Counted from the stretch's first letter, positions 19,542 through 29,198 are shown. The stretch: 64,000 nucleotides of DNA from Alphaproteobacteria bacterium (GCA_024743195.1 JANSXE010000002.1:428136-492135), one strand, 5' to 3'. Translations and numbers: made by a program. Notes: generated by a model from the letters alone, not told the origin.

Positions 19542-20701
19542 GCGCGCCGGCCGTCGCCTTCTACGCGCCGATGAAGCCGCCGGACGACCCGCGGCCCAGC
19601 GGCGACCGCCGGCTCGCCCGTGCGCTGCTGTCGGCGCTCGCGCGCGCCGGCTTCGCCCCGGCCCTCGCCAGCCGCTTCAAGAGCCGCGACGGCGCGGGCG
19701 ACCCGGCCCGCCAACAGGCGCTGATTGCGCAGGCCGAGCGCGAGGCCGACCGCCTGATCGCCGCCTATCGCGCGGCGCCCGCGGCGACCCGGCCGGGTCT
19801 CTGGCTCACCTATCACAGCTACTACAAGGCGCCCGATCTGCTGGGCCCCCGCGTCGCCGCGGCGCTGGGCGTCCCCTATGTACTGGTCGAGGCGAGCCAC
19901 GCCGAGAAGCGATTGGGCGGGCCCCACGCCCGCTTCGCTGCCGCCGCGGCGACGGCGATCCGCGCCGCGGACCTGGTCCTGCAACCCAATCCGGACGACC
20001 GCGCCGGCGCAGGCGCGCTGCTCAAGCCCGGGGCCCGCCAGGTCGATTTCCCGCCCTTCCTCGACATCGCCCCCTTCGCGCCCGATCCGGCGCGCCGGGC
20101 CGAGGCGCGCGCCGGGATCGCCGCGCGGCTCGGCCTCGATCCGACCGCCTGCTGGCTGGTCACCGCGGCGATGATGCGGCCGGGGGCGAAGCAGGCCTCG
20201 TATCACGTGCTGGCGGAGGCGCTGCGCCGCCTGCCGGCGGACGCGCCGTCCTGGGCCTTGATCGCGGCGGGCGACGGGCCGGCGCGCGCCGCGGTCGAAG
20301 CGGCTTTCGCCGATCTGCCGGCCGTGCGGCTGACGCCGGCGGTGGGTCAGGAGGCGGTGGCCGCGCTCTACGCCGCGGGCGATCTCTTCGTCTGGCCGGC
20401 GGTGGAGGAGGCGTTCGGCTACGCCCTGTTGGAGGCGCAGGCGGCGGGGCTTGGCGCCGTGGTCGGCGATCGGCCGGGCGTGCGCGCGCTCGTCGCGCCG
20501 GGCGAGACCGCCTGGCTTGCCCCGGAAGGGGACGCGCCGGCCTTCGCGGAGGCGCTGCTGGCCGCCCTGCGCGACCCGGCGGCGCGGCGGGCGGCCGGGG
20601 ACGCGGCGGCCTTGCGGGCCGCGGCGCGTTCCGATCTGGCGCCAGCGGCCGAGCGGCTCGGTGCGCTGTTGCGCGCGCTGATCGGGCAGCCTGCGGCATG
20701 A
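19538..20701 (+). CDS. GT4-like glycosyltransferase
   Basis: This 387-residue protein starts at a GTG that overlaps the preceding stop (GTGA), so translation is coupled. It has the GT-B pattern: an N-terminal domain with YHSYYKAPDLLG and EASHAEKRLGG, a linker FLDIAPFAPDPARRAEARA and a donor domain with WPAVEEAFGYALLEAQAAGLGAVVGD. The EX7E motif is present as EEAFGYALLE. The N-terminus YAPMKPPDDPRPSGDRRLA resembles group 1 transferases of unknown substrate. It ends in an ATGA overlap with the phosphatase gene. Confidence 0.82.
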   Translation: MSAPAVAFYAPMKPPDDPRPSGDRRLARALLSALARAGFAPALASRFKSRDGAGDPARQQALIAQAEREADRLIAAYRAAPAATRPGLWLTYHSYYKAPDLLGPRVAAALGVPYVLVEASHAEKRLGGPHARFAAAAATAIRAADLVLQPNPDDRAGAGALLKPGARQVDFPPFLDIAPFAPDPARRAEARAGIAARLGLDPTACWLVTAAMMRPGAKQASYHVLAEALRRLPADAPSWALIAAGDGPARAAVEAAFADLPAVRLTPAVGQEAVAALYAAGDLFVWPAVEEAFGYALLEAQAAGLGAVVGDRPGVRALVAPGETAWLAPEGDAPAFAEALLAALRDPAARRAAGDAAALRAAARSDLAPAAERLGALLRALIGQPAA

Positions 20702-21423
20702 CCCGCCTGATCCTGATCCGCCACGCGCCGACGCCCTGGAACCGCGCGAAGAAGCTGCAGGGGCGCACCGACGTGCCGCTGGACGCGGCGGCCGAAGCCT
20801 GGGTCCGCGCCTGGCGGCTCCCGCCGGAAGCCCGCGGCCTGGCGGCGATCGCCAGCCCGCTGGCCCGCGCCTTCCGGACGGCCGAAATCCTGCTCGGCGC
20901 CGCGCCGGCGCCCGAGCCGCGGTTGGTCGAGATGGCCTATGGCGCGTGGGAGGGGGAGACGATCGCGGACCTCGCCGCCCGCCTCGGCCCCGCGCTGGCG
21001 GAGAACGAGGCGCGCGGCTGGGACTTCCAGCCCCCCGGCGGGGAGAGCCCGCGCATGGTGCGCGCGCGCGTCGCGCCGCTCTTGGCGGAGATCGCAGCGG
21101 AAGCCCAGACGGGCGAGGCCCAGACGGGCGAGGCCCAGACGGGCGAGGCCCAGACGGGGGGGAACCAGTCGGGCGGGACCCAGTCGGGCGGCCCGCCGGG
21201 CCGGATCGCGGTCTGCCATACCGGGGTGATCCGCACGATCCTCGGCTGGGCGAGCGGGTGGGACCATCGCCATCCGCCGCCGGCCGTGCTGACGGACGGG
21301 ACGGCGCATCTCTTCACCCTCGCCGCGGACGGGACGCCGACGGTCGAGCGCCTGAACCTGCCGCTGACCGACGCGCCGCCGCCGGCGGCCGGGAGCGCGG
21401 CGCGAGAACCGGCGGATGGGTGA
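20698..21423 (+). CDS. Histidine phosphatase (phosphoglycerate mutase-like)
   Basis: The 241-residue branch 1 histidine phosphatase has R8-H9 (LIRHAPTPWNR), the acid region EMAYGAWEGE (78-87) and the second histidine H174 in VCHTGVIRT. Its place among glycosyltransferases suggests it acts on a sugar phosphate or phosphorylated glycan intermediate, as CobC/GpmB-like enzymes do on varied esters. Residues 136-165 are a degenerate pentapeptide repeat QTGEA/QSGG inserted in the surface loop before the second histidine. ATG overlaps the previous stop; its own end overlaps the next gene by 8 bases. Confidence 0.87.
   Translation: MTRLILIRHAPTPWNRAKKLQGRTDVPLDAAAEAWVRAWRLPPEARGLAAIASPLARAFRTAEILLGAAPAPEPRLVEMAYGAWEGETIADLAARLGPALAENEARGWDFQPPGGESPRMVRARVAPLLAEIAAEAQTGEAQTGEAQTGEAQTGGNQSGGTQSGGPPGRIAVCHTGVIRTILGWASGWDHRHPPPAVLTDGTAHLFTLAADGTPTVERLNLPLTDAPPPAAGSAAREPADG
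21106..21195 (+). repeat. 15-bp tandem repeats inside the phosphatase gene
   Basis: CAGACGGGCGAGGCC occurs three times exactly and three more times with changes. The period keeps the frame and encodes the Q-T/S-G-x-x pentapeptide array. Confidence 0.95.
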
Positions 21424-22615
21424 GCGTCCGCGTCTTCTGTTCCACGTCCAGCACCTGTTGGGCGTCGGGCATCGCAACCGCGCGCAGCGCATCGCCGAGG
21501 CCTGCCGCGCCGCCGGCTTCGCCGTCACGGTCACAACTGACCCCGCCGCCGCGCCGGACGGCGTCGAGGCCCTGCCCCTGCCGGCGATCCGCGCCGCCGA
21601 CGCGGGCTTCTCCGCCTTGGTCGATGCGGACGGTCGGCCGGTTTCCGAGGCGCTGTGGGCCGAGCGCGCGCGCCGGCTGGCCGCGGCCGTCGCCGCCGAC
21701 CCGCCGGACGTGCTGCTGGTCGAGGGCTACCCCTTCGCGCGGCGCAGGCTCGGGCCCGAGATCGAGCCGCTGATCGCCCAGGCGCGCCGGGCCGGCGCGC
21801 GGGTCGCCTGCTCGATCCGCGACATCCTGGTGGAGAAGCCGGACGCGGCCCGCAATCGGCGCACGGCGGAGCGGGCGGCCGCGCTCTACGACGCGATCCT
21901 GGTGCACGGCGATCCCGACTTCGTGCGCCTGGAGGCGAGCTTCCCTGAGGCCGCGCGGCTCGCCGACCGGCTCCACTACACCGGCTATGTGGCGCCGCCC
22001 GCGGACCGTGCGGAGGACGCCGCGGAGCCCGACGGCGCGGTCGTCGTCTCCGCCGGCGGCGGGGCGGTCGGGGCGGCGCTCCTTGAGGCGGCGCTCGACG
22101 CGCGGGCCGGCGGCCTGCTGGCCGATCGCAGCTGGCGTTTGCTGGCCGGCCCCAATCTGCCGTCGGCGGCGGCGGAGCGCCTGATGCGGCGCGCCGGGGC
22201 CCAAACCGCGGGGCCGCGCGGCGCGGCCCTGGAGCCCGCGCTGTCCGGCCCGGCTTTTCGTGCGGCGCTCGCCGGCGCCGCCCTGTCGATCAGCCAGGCG
22301 GGCTACAACACCGTCGTCGATCTGTGGCGCACCGGACCGCCGGCCGTGCTGGTCCCGTTCGCCGGGCCGGAGGGTTCGGAGACGGAACAGCCCCTGCGCG
22401 CACGGCTGATGGCGGCGGCGGGCGAGGCGGCGGTCGTGTCCGAGGCGGCCTTGAGCGGCGCGGCGCTGGCCCGCGCAGCGACCGAGTGCTTGGCCGCGCC
22501 CCGGCCCGGCCCGGCCGCGCGCGCGCTCGACGGCGCGGCCGAGACGGCGCGCCGCCTCGCCGCCCTCGCCGCCGGCGCCCGGGCGGGGCTTCCCTCCGCC
22601 GGCGAAAGGCTCTAA
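21416..22615 (+). CDS. MurG-like glycosyltransferase, paralogue of the operon's first gene
   Basis: The 399-residue GT28-type protein begins RPRLLFHVQHLLGVGHRNRAQ, aligning with the LLYSHDTFGLGHLRR loop of the gene at 16947. CSIRDILVEKPD is an acceptor-domain block like the LRDVMDDPD of its paralogue. The donor domain contains VVVSAGGGAVG and ISQAGYNTVVDLWRTGPPAVLVPF, equivalent to the GGYNTFCEIL segment. The ATG at 21416 lies 8 bases inside the phosphatase gene. Two such enzymes in one operon suggest consecutive sugar additions. Confidence 0.82.
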   Translation: MGERPRLLFHVQHLLGVGHRNRAQRIAEACRAAGFAVTVTTDPAAAPDGVEALPLPAIRAADAGFSALVDADGRPVSEALWAERARRLAAAVAADPPDVLLVEGYPFARRRLGPEIEPLIAQARRAGARVACSIRDILVEKPDAARNRRTAERAAALYDAILVHGDPDFVRLEASFPEAARLADRLHYTGYVAPPADRAEDAAEPDGAVVVSAGGGAVGAALLEAALDARAGGLLADRSWRLLAGPNLPSAAAERLMRRAGAQTAGPRGAALEPALSGPAFRAALAGAALSISQAGYNTVVDLWRTGPPAVLVPFAGPEGSETEQPLRARLMAAAGEAAVVSEAALSGAALARAATECLAAPRPGPAARALDGAAETARRLAALAAGARAGLPSAGERL

Positions 22616-22628
22616 GGCTGGACGCGTG

Positions 22629-23477
22629 ATGGGCGAGGCCGCGAGGACACCGAACGCGATGCGAGCCAGGGAGCGTCAGGCCGATCCGCCGCCGGCGGCG
22701 GACCGCTGGGCGGCGTTGGACGGTCTGTTCGACCGTTTCCGCGCGGCCGGGCGCGTTGCGACCTTCTGGTGGCGCGACGACGATGCGGCGCGGCCCGACC
22801 CGGCGCTGGACCGGCTGCTGGCGCTGGCGGACGGCCGGCCGGTCGCGCTGGCGGCCATTCCGATGGCGCTGGAGCCGGCGCTGGCCGGCGCGTTGGCCGA
22901 CGGGCCGCGGGAGGTCACGCTGTTGCCGCACGGGTTTCGGCATCGAAACAATGCGCCGCCGGGCGAGAAGAAGGCGGAGTTCGGCCCGCATCGGCCGGTC
23001 GACGCCATGGTGACGGAGATCGCGCAAGGCTGGGCCCGGCTGCAGGATCTCGCGGGGCCGCGGGCGGCGGCGATCTTCACCCCGCCCTGGAACCGCATCG
23101 CGCCGGAGCTGGCCGCGCGCCTGCCCGAGGCCGGGATGGTCGGCCTCTCCACCGTGAAGCCGCGCGCGCCGGGCGACGCCGGCCGGCGGATCAACTGCCA
23201 TCTGGACCTGATCGATTGGAAGAGCGGCCGGCGCTTCGTCGGCGAGGCGACCGCGCTGCCGGCGCTGATCCGCCATCTGACCGACCGGCTGGAGGCCGCG
23301 CCGGGGGTCGATCCGACGGAGCCGACCGGCCTCCTGACCCATCATCTGGATCACGACGCCGGTTGCTGGGACTTCCTGGCGCGCGTGCTGACCGCCATCG
23401 ACGCGCATCCGGCGGCGCGGCTCGTCGGGCCGGTCGAGGCGTTGGGCGCGCCCGCACGCGCGGAGGCGCGCGCATGA
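22629..23477 (+). CDS. Polysaccharide deacetylase-family protein
   Basis: The 282-residue protein has the deacetylase metal site: aspartates in FWWRDDDA (47-54) and an H-x3-H motif, H101 and H105, in LLPHGFRHRN. TPPWNRIAPELA and LTHHLDHDAGCWDFL match later catalytic blocks of the NodB-like fold. No signal peptide is seen, so it probably works in the cytoplasm on a lipid-linked or nucleotide-linked sugar, unlike exported chitin-type deacetylases. The start may be this ATG or the GTG just before it (22626). It ends in an ATGA overlap with the next gene. Confidence 0.82.
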   Translation: MGEAARTPNAMRARERQADPPPAADRWAALDGLFDRFRAAGRVATFWWRDDDAARPDPALDRLLALADGRPVALAAIPMALEPALAGALADGPREVTLLPHGFRHRNNAPPGEKKAEFGPHRPVDAMVTEIAQGWARLQDLAGPRAAAIFTPPWNRIAPELAARLPEAGMVGLSTVKPRAPGDAGRRINCHLDLIDWKSGRRFVGEATALPALIRHLTDRLEAAPGVDPTEPTGLLTHHLDHDAGCWDFLARVLTAIDAHPAARLVGPVEALGAPARAEARA

Positions 23478-24133
23478 GCGAGCGACTGCGCGAGATCGCC
23501 GCCGAGCGCGGCCGCGACGGCGGGCGCGAGGGGCCCGGAGGCGGAGTCCCCTCCGAGCCGATCCGTCTCGTCTATCCGCCCAAGGCGCTGCATGGGGATG
23601 CGGTGCGCGGGGTTCTCGGGCTCGCGCTCACCGCCGGGCCGCTGTTCGCGATCGAGCCGCTTCTGGTGGTGGAGATCCTGCTGCTGGTCTGCGCGGCGAT
23701 CTTCGCGGCCTATCTGGCGCGCACGCTGTTGCGCTATCGAACCGAGCTGCAGGTCGACGCGGACGGGGTGGCGGAGCGCGATCTGCGCGCCCGGCGCATC
23801 GCCTGGGACGGGCTGGAGCAGGTGAAACTGCGCTACTACACCACGAAACGCGGGCGCGACGGGGGCGGGTGGCTGGTGCTGACCCTGCGCGGGACGGACG
23901 AGACCGGGCGCGCGGCCAAGATCGCCGTCGAATCGACGCTTGAGCGCTTCGACGATCTGCTCGCGGCGGTCGCCGAAATCACCGTGCGACGGGGGCTATT
24001 CGCGGACGAAACCAGCGTGCATAATTTCGCCGCCGCCGGCGCCCCTCTGGCCCATCCGGGGGAGGCGCTGGGCGGGCAAGCGGCGGAGGATGTGGCGGAG
24101 GATTCGGCGGAGGATCCGGGGCGCGACCGCTAG
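23474..24133 (+). CDS. Membrane protein of unknown function (PH-like domain), last gene of the glycan operon
   Basis: The 219-residue protein has two adjacent membrane helices (about 47-85) followed by a beta-rich segment (LQVDADGVAERDLRARRIAWDGLEQVKL and WLVLTLRG) that looks like a bacterial PH-like domain. Two-helix plus PH-like layouts are found in poorly characterised membrane proteins. The acidic C-terminal tail AEDVAEDSAEDPG is encoded by a 12-bp tandem repeat. Its ATG overlaps the deacetylase stop, so it belongs to the operon. It might be the membrane anchor of the glycan enzymes. Confidence 0.7.
   Translation: MSERLREIAAERGRDGGREGPGGGVPSEPIRLVYPPKALHGDAVRGVLGLALTAGPLFAIEPLLVVEILLLVCAAIFAAYLARTLLRYRTELQVDADGVAERDLRARRIAWDGLEQVKLRYYTTKRGRDGGGWLVLTLRGTDETGRAAKIAVESTLERFDDLLAAVAEITVRRGLFADETSVHNFAAAGAPLAHPGEALGGQAAEDVAEDSAEDPGRDR
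24083..24118 (+). repeat. Three 12-bp tandem repeats at the 3' end of the membrane-protein gene
   Basis: GCGGAGGATNNG is present three times in a row and encodes A-E-D-x. The period is a multiple of three, as in the other intragenic arrays of this window. Confidence 0.9.
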
Positions 24134-24222
24134 CCGCGCCCGGCGCCCGTCTGATATCGAGGAGACGCCGAGGCGCAGGCGGCGGCGAAGACGGCCGATA
24201 GGGGACGGCGGAAAGGGCGGAC

Positions 24223-26166
24223 ATGGCGGCGGACAGGGCGTCCAACCTGCTTGAAGTGCGCGATCTGAAGGTCGCCTTCGCGTTGGCCGAAGGCGCGCTG
24301 GAGGCCGTGCGCGGGGTCAGCTTCCGCGTGCCGCGCGGCGGCACCGTCGCGCTGGTGGGCGAAAGCGGCTCCGGCAAGTCGGTGGTCAGTCAGGCGATCA
24401 TGGGCATCCTGCCCAAGGCGGCGCACGTCACCGGCGGCGAAATCCTGTTCCGCGATCCGGCGGCCGGGCCGGAGGCTGCGCCGGTCGACATCGCCGCGCT
24501 CGACCGCGACGGCGAGCCGATGCGGGCGATCCGCGGCGGGCGCATCTCGATCATCTTCCAGGAGCCGATGACCTCGCTCTCGCCGCTGCATACGATCGGC
24601 AACCAGATCGGCGAAGCGGTGGAGCTGCACCGCGGCGGAAGCGCCGCCGAGATCGAAGGGCTGGCGCGCGAGATGCTGGGCATGGTCGGCTTCCCCGACC
24701 CGGCCCGCGCGCTCAAGACCTATCCGTTCGAGCTGTCCGGCGGGCTGCGCCAGCGGGCGATGATCGCCATGGCGCTGGTGTGCCACCCGGCGCTGCTGAT
24801 CGCGGACGAGCCGACCACCGCGCTCGACGTCACCATCCAGGCGCAGATCCTGAAGCTGATCCGCGACCTGCAGGCCGAACTCGGCATGGCGGTGCTGATG
24901 ATCACCCACGATCTGGGCGTCGTCGCCAACGTCGCCGAGGAGGTCGTGGTCATGTATCACGGCCAGGTGATGGAGCACGGCACGCTCGACCACGTCTTCC
25001 GCGACCCGCGCCACCCCTATCTGAAGGCGCTGCTGCATGCGGTGCCGCGCTTCGGGATGGAGCCGGGCGAACGCCTGGTCCCGATCCGCGAGATCGCGCC
25101 GCCCAGCGCCGCCATGACCGCCCGCAAGGCGACGCCGCCGGCGGGGGCGGACCTGACCCGTCCGATCCTCGACGTGCGCGACCTCTCCAAGCGCTTCACG
25201 ATCCGCAAGGCGGGGCTGTTCAGCCGCGGCGGCGACGCGGCCAACCAGGTGCTGGCGGTCGACGGCGTGACCTTCCAATTGGCGCGCGGCGAGTGTCTGG
25301 GCCTGGTCGGCGAGAGCGGTTGCGGCAAGACCACGGTCAGCAAGATCCTGATGCGGGCGCTGACGCCGGATACGGGCTCCGTCGCCTATTTCGACGGGCG
25401 CGAGGAGACCGACGTGCTGGCGTTGGAGGGCGAGGCGCTGAAGGCCTTCCGCCGCACGATGCAGTTCATTTTCCAGGACCCGTTCTCCAGCCTGGACCCG
25501 CGCATGACCGTGCTCGACATCGTCACCGAGCCGTTGGACATCCACGGCCTGGGAACCCCGGACGAGCGTCGCGAGTTCGCCAAGGAGCTGATGGCGCTGG
25601 TCGGGCTCGACACCCGTCACCTCAACCGCTATCCGCACAGTTTCTCCGGCGGGCAGCGCCAGCGCATCGGCATCGCGCGGGCGCTCGCGCTCCGGCCGAA
25701 GATCCTGATCTGCGACGAGCCGGTCTCGGCGCTCGACGTCTCGATCCAGGCGCAGATCCTCAATCTCCTGAAGGATCTGCAGAAGGAGCTGGGCCTCACC
25801 TACCTCTTCATCAGCCACAACCTCGCCGTGGTCGACTACATCGCCGATCGGATCGCGGTGATGTGCCGCGGCCGGCTGGTGGAGCTGGCGCCGCGCGAGC
25901 TTTTGTTCCGCGCGCCCTTGCATCCCTACACCCAGGCGCTGCTGAAGGCGGTGCCGGACCCGAATCCGGACCGGCCGCTCGATTTCGGCCATCTGATGAC
26001 GGCGCGCGCGTCCGAGCCGGCGGCCTGGCCAGCGCCCTACACCGACGACGGGACGGCGCGGCCGCGGCTGGTGGAGGTCGCGCCCGGCCATTTCGTGCGC
26101 CGTCATGCGCAGGGAGCGGCCGTCGGCGCGCCCGAGACCGCCGTCGCCGGGAGGATCGCGCTATGA
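24223..26166 (+). CDS. ABC transporter, double ATP-binding subunit (DppDF/YejF type)
   Basis: The 647-residue protein fuses two nucleotide-binding domains. The first has Walker A GESGSGKS (46-53), signature LSGGLRQR and Walker [13 protein letters not shown]. The second has [16 protein letters not shown] and [11 protein letters not shown]. Both have the oligopeptide-transporter C-terminal elements ([24 protein letters not shown]). ATG 24223 follows GAAAGGG. It powers uptake by the permeases encoded at 28200 and 29195. Its stop overlaps the ATG of the binding-protein gene. Confidence 0.95.
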   Translation: MAADRASNLLEVRDLKVAFALAEGALEAVRGVSFRVPRGGTVALVGESGSGKSVVSQAIMGILPKAAHVTGGEILFRDPAAGPEAAPVDIAALDRDGEPMRAIRGGRISIIFQEPMTSLSPLHTIGNQIGEAVELHRGGSAAEIEGLAREMLGMVGFPDPARALKTYPFELSGGLRQRAMIAMALVCHPALLIADEPTTALDVTIQAQILKLIRDLQAELGMAVLMITHDLGVVANVAEEVVVMYHGQVMEHGTLDHVFRDPRHPYLKALLHAVPRFGMEPGERLVPIREIAPPSAAMTARKATPPAGADLTRPILDVRDLSKRFTIRKAGLFSRGGDAANQVLAVDGVTFQLARGECLGLVGESGCGKTTVSKILMRALTPDTGSVAYFDGREETDVLALEGEALKAFRRTMQFIFQDPFSSLDPRMTVLDIVTEPLDIHGLGTPDERREFAKELMALVGLDTRHLNRYPHSFSGGQRQRIGIARALALRPKILICDEPVSALDVSIQAQILNLLKDLQKELGLTYLFISHNLAVVDYIADRIAVMCRGRLVELAPRELLFRAPLHPYTQALLKAVPDPNPDRPLDFGHLMTARASEPAAWPAPYTDDGTARPRLVEVAPGHFVRRHAQGAAVGAPETAVAGRIAL

Positions 26167-28142
26167 AGGGTTTCACATCGTCGCCCCTCGCCCGCCTCGC
26201 CGGCGCGCTGTGCCTCGCGGCAGGGGCGCTCGCCGGCCAGCCGGCCGCCGCCCAGTTCGCGGCGCCGACGCTGGAGACGCCCTTCTTCGAGCAGGCGGTG
26301 GCCGAGGGCGCGCTGCCGCCGGCGGCCCAGCGCCTGCCGGAGACGCCGCTGATCGTCGATTTCGAGGCCCGCGGCCAGCAGTCCGGCCAGCCCGGCGGTA
26401 CGATCCGCATGCTGATGAAGCGGGCGAAGGATTCGCGCCAGCTCGCCGTCTACGGCTACGCGCGGCTGGTGAAATACGATCCGGACCTGGAGATCCGCCC
26501 CGACATCCTGGAGAGCGTCGAGGTCGAGCGCGGGCGCGTCTTCACGCTGACCCTGCGCGCCGGCCATCGCTGGTCCGACGGGGAGCCCTTCACGACGGAG
26601 GATTTTCGCTACTATTGGGAGGACATGGCCAACAACGAGGCGCTCTATCCGGTCGGCCCGCCCTCCTTCCTGAAGGTGCGCGGCCATTATCCGGAGGTGA
26701 CGATCCTCGACGCGCGGCGCATCCGCTACGCCTGGCCCTATCCGCATCCGGACTTCCTGCCGGGGCTGGCCGGGGCGCGGCCGGAGTACATCTACGCGCC
26801 CGCGCACTACCTGCGGCAATTCCATGGGAAGTACGCCGAGCCCGATGCGTTGGCGCAGCAGGTGGAGGAGGCGGGCCAGCCGAGTTGGGCGGCGCTGCAC
26901 ACCAAGAAGGGCCGGCTCTACCGGATGGACAATCCGGACCTGCCGCTTCTCCAGCCCTGGCGGTTGGCGAGCGAGCATTCCTCGAAACGTCTGATCTTCG
27001 AGCGCAACCCCTACTACCACAAGGTCGACAAGAACGGCCGGCAACTGCCCTACGCCGACCGGGTGATCTTCGACATCACCGAATCGAAGCTGATCCCCGG
27101 CAAGGCGGCGACCGGCGACGTCGATCTGCAGGGGCGCTATCTGACCTTCGACGATTTCACGCTGCTGAAGCGCAATGCGGACAAGGTCGGCTACGACGTA
27201 CGGCTCTGGCGCATCGCCAAGGGCGCGCATCTGGCGCTCTTCCCGAACCTGACGCACGCCGATCCGCGCTATCGCGAACTGGTGCGCGACGCGCGCTTCC
27301 GCCGCGCGCTCAGCCTCGCGGTCAACCGCTACGAGATCAACCGGGTGGTCTATTACGGCCTGGCGCTGGAGGGGCAGAACACCGTGCTGCCGGCGAGCCC
27401 GCTCTATAAGCCCGAGTATCGCGAACAATGGACCGCGTTCGACGTGAAGCGGGCCAATGCGCTGTTGGACGAGATGGGGCTGGAGCGCCGGCTGTTCGAC
27501 GGGGTGCGCACCTATCCGAACGGCGACCCGATCGAGATCATCGTCGAGACGGCCGGCGTCTCGACCGAGGAGACTGACGTCCTGCAGCTGATCAAGGACA
27601 GCTGGTGGGAGATCGGCGTGCGGATGTACATCAAGCCGCTCAATCTCGACAGCATGCGCCGGCGCATCTATGCGGGCGAGACGCAGATGGCGATCTCGTC
27701 GGGTCTGGAGAACGGCGTGGCGACGGCCGATATGACGCCCGACGGCCTCGCGCCCGTGCATCAGATCCAGTACCAATGGTCGAACTGGGGCCAGTATTTC
27801 GAGACCAACGGCGAGGCCGGGGAGCCGCCGGACATGGCGGTCGGCAAGCGTCTGGTCGATCTGCTGAATCGCTGGTACGGCGCCGACGAGCGCGCGGAGA
27901 AGGAAGAGGTCTGGCGCGAGATGCTGCGCACCCACTCCGATCAGGTCTTCACCATTGGATTGGTCGCCGGGGTCAAGCAGCCGATCGTCGTGCGCGACGG
28001 GCTGAAGAACGTGCCGGAAGACGGCATGTGGAACTGGGACCCGGGCGCGCATTTCGGGCTCTACGGGATGGACGGGTTCTGGTGGGCGGACCCCGGCGCG
28101 CGGGAGACCGCGTCGCACGGGGCCGGCGGGTCGCAGGGCTAG
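26163..28142 (+). CDS. ABC transporter periplasmic substrate-binding protein, family 5
   Basis: The 659-residue protein has a signal peptide (SPLARLAGALCLAAGALAGQ, then PAAAQF) and the family 5 peptide-binding fold: GGTIRMLMKRAKDSRQL, LTLRAGHRWSDGEPFTTEDFRYYWED and RRALSLAVNRYEINRVVYYG. The closing domain DVLQLIKDSWWEIGVRMYIKPL is typical. It is about 100 residues longer than DppA-like proteins, like the larger binding proteins of murein-peptide or opine-type importers such as YejA. The substrate is unknown. Coupled to the ATPase gene by an ATGA overlap. Confidence 0.93.
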   Translation: MKGFTSSPLARLAGALCLAAGALAGQPAAAQFAAPTLETPFFEQAVAEGALPPAAQRLPETPLIVDFEARGQQSGQPGGTIRMLMKRAKDSRQLAVYGYARLVKYDPDLEIRPDILESVEVERGRVFTLTLRAGHRWSDGEPFTTEDFRYYWEDMANNEALYPVGPPSFLKVRGHYPEVTILDARRIRYAWPYPHPDFLPGLAGARPEYIYAPAHYLRQFHGKYAEPDALAQQVEEAGQPSWAALHTKKGRLYRMDNPDLPLLQPWRLASEHSSKRLIFERNPYYHKVDKNGRQLPYADRVIFDITESKLIPGKAATGDVDLQGRYLTFDDFTLLKRNADKVGYDVRLWRIAKGAHLALFPNLTHADPRYRELVRDARFRRALSLAVNRYEINRVVYYGLALEGQNTVLPASPLYKPEYREQWTAFDVKRANALLDEMGLERRLFDGVRTYPNGDPIEIIVETAGVSTEETDVLQLIKDSWWEIGVRMYIKPLNLDSMRRRIYAGETQMAISSGLENGVATADMTPDGLAPVHQIQYQWSNWGQYFETNGEAGEPPDMAVGKRLVDLLNRWYGADERAEKEEVWREMLRTHSDQVFTIGLVAGVKQPIVVRDGLKNVPEDGMWNWDPGAHFGLYGMDGFWWADPGARETASHGAGGSQG

Positions 28143-28199
28143 GGACAGCGAACGCCGGCGCGGGCGGACGCGTCGGCCGGGGGGATCGGGGCCGCATTC

Positions 28200-29198
28200 A
28201 TGCTGGATTACATCGCGCGTCGCCTTCTGGTGATGATCCCGACCCTGCTGATCATCAGCATTCTGGTCTTCCTGATCATCCAGTTGCCGCCCGGCGACTA
28301 TCTGGAGACGATGATCGCCGAGCTGCAGAGCCAGGGCGAGAACGTCAGCGAGGAGCGCCTCGCCTTCTATCGCGAGCAATACGGCTTCGGCGAGCCGATC
28401 TGGAAGCAGTTCGGCGTCTGGTTCTGGGGCCTGCTCCAGGGCGACATGGGCTACAGCTTCGAATATGAGGCGCCGGTCAACGAGGTGGTCGGCGACCGGG
28501 TCTTCCTGACCGTGCTGGTCAGCTTCACCACCATCCTGTTCGTCTATCTGGTCAGCTTCCCGATCGGCGTCTATTCGGCGGTGCGGCAGTATTCGGTGGG
28601 CGACTACACGCTGACCTTCGTCGGCTTCATCGGGCTGGCGACGCCGAACTTCCTGCTGGCGCTGATCCTGATGTATTTCGCCAACCAGTGGTTCGGCGTC
28701 TCGATCGGCGGGCTGGTCGATCCGGAGCTGCGCGACGCCCCGATGAGCTGGGAGAAGTTCGTCAACGTGCTGGGCCATCTGTGGGTCCCGGTGATCGTGA
28801 TCGGCACCGCCGGCACGGCCGGCATGATCCGGCGGCTGCGCGCCAACCTGCTGGACGAGCTGCACAAGCAGTATGTGACGACGGCCAAGGCCAAGGGCGT
28901 GCCGCCCGGCAAGCTGCTCGCCAAGTACCCGCTGCGCATGGCGCTCAACCCCTTCATCGCCGACATCGGCAACCTGCTGCCGGAGATCATCTCCGGCTCC
29001 GCCATCGTCTCGGTGGTGTTGAGCCTGGAGACCACGGGGCCGATGCTGCTGGGCGCGCTGCAGAGCCAGGACATGTATCTCGCGGGCTCCTTCCTGATGG
29101 CGTTGGCGATCCTGACCGTGATCGGCAACCTGCTGTCGGACCTGGCGCTGGCGGCGCTCGACCCGCGCATCCGGCTTGGCGCGGAGGCGTCCCGATGA
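28200..29198 (+). CDS. ABC transporter permease, DppB type
   Basis: The 332-residue inner-membrane protein has six helices. The N-terminal IARRLLVMIPTLLIISILVFLIIQLPPGD is typical of the OppB/DppB family, and the EAA-like coupling loop reads YVTTAKAKGVPPGKLLAKYPLR. It pairs with the permease at 29195, with which it overlaps by 4 bases. The gap of 57 bases from the binding-protein gene may reduce read-through slightly. Confidence 0.95.
   Translation: MLDYIARRLLVMIPTLLIISILVFLIIQLPPGDYLETMIAELQSQGENVSEERLAFYREQYGFGEPIWKQFGVWFWGLLQGDMGYSFEYEAPVNEVVGDRVFLTVLVSFTTILFVYLVSFPIGVYSAVRQYSVGDYTLTFVGFIGLATPNFLLALILMYFANQWFGVSIGGLVDPELRDAPMSWEKFVNVLGHLWVPVIVIGTAGTAGMIRRLRANLLDELHKQYVTTAKAKGVPPGKLLAKYPLRMALNPFIADIGNLLPEIISGSAIVSVVLSLETTGPMLLGALQSQDMYLAGSFLMALAILTVIGNLLSDLALAALDPRIRLGAEASR

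Noticed and set aside
24780..26162. Frame continuous with the family 5 binding protein that overlaps the dual ATPase
   Set aside because: It is an out-of-frame reading of the ATPase gene. The binding protein starts with a signal peptide at 26163.
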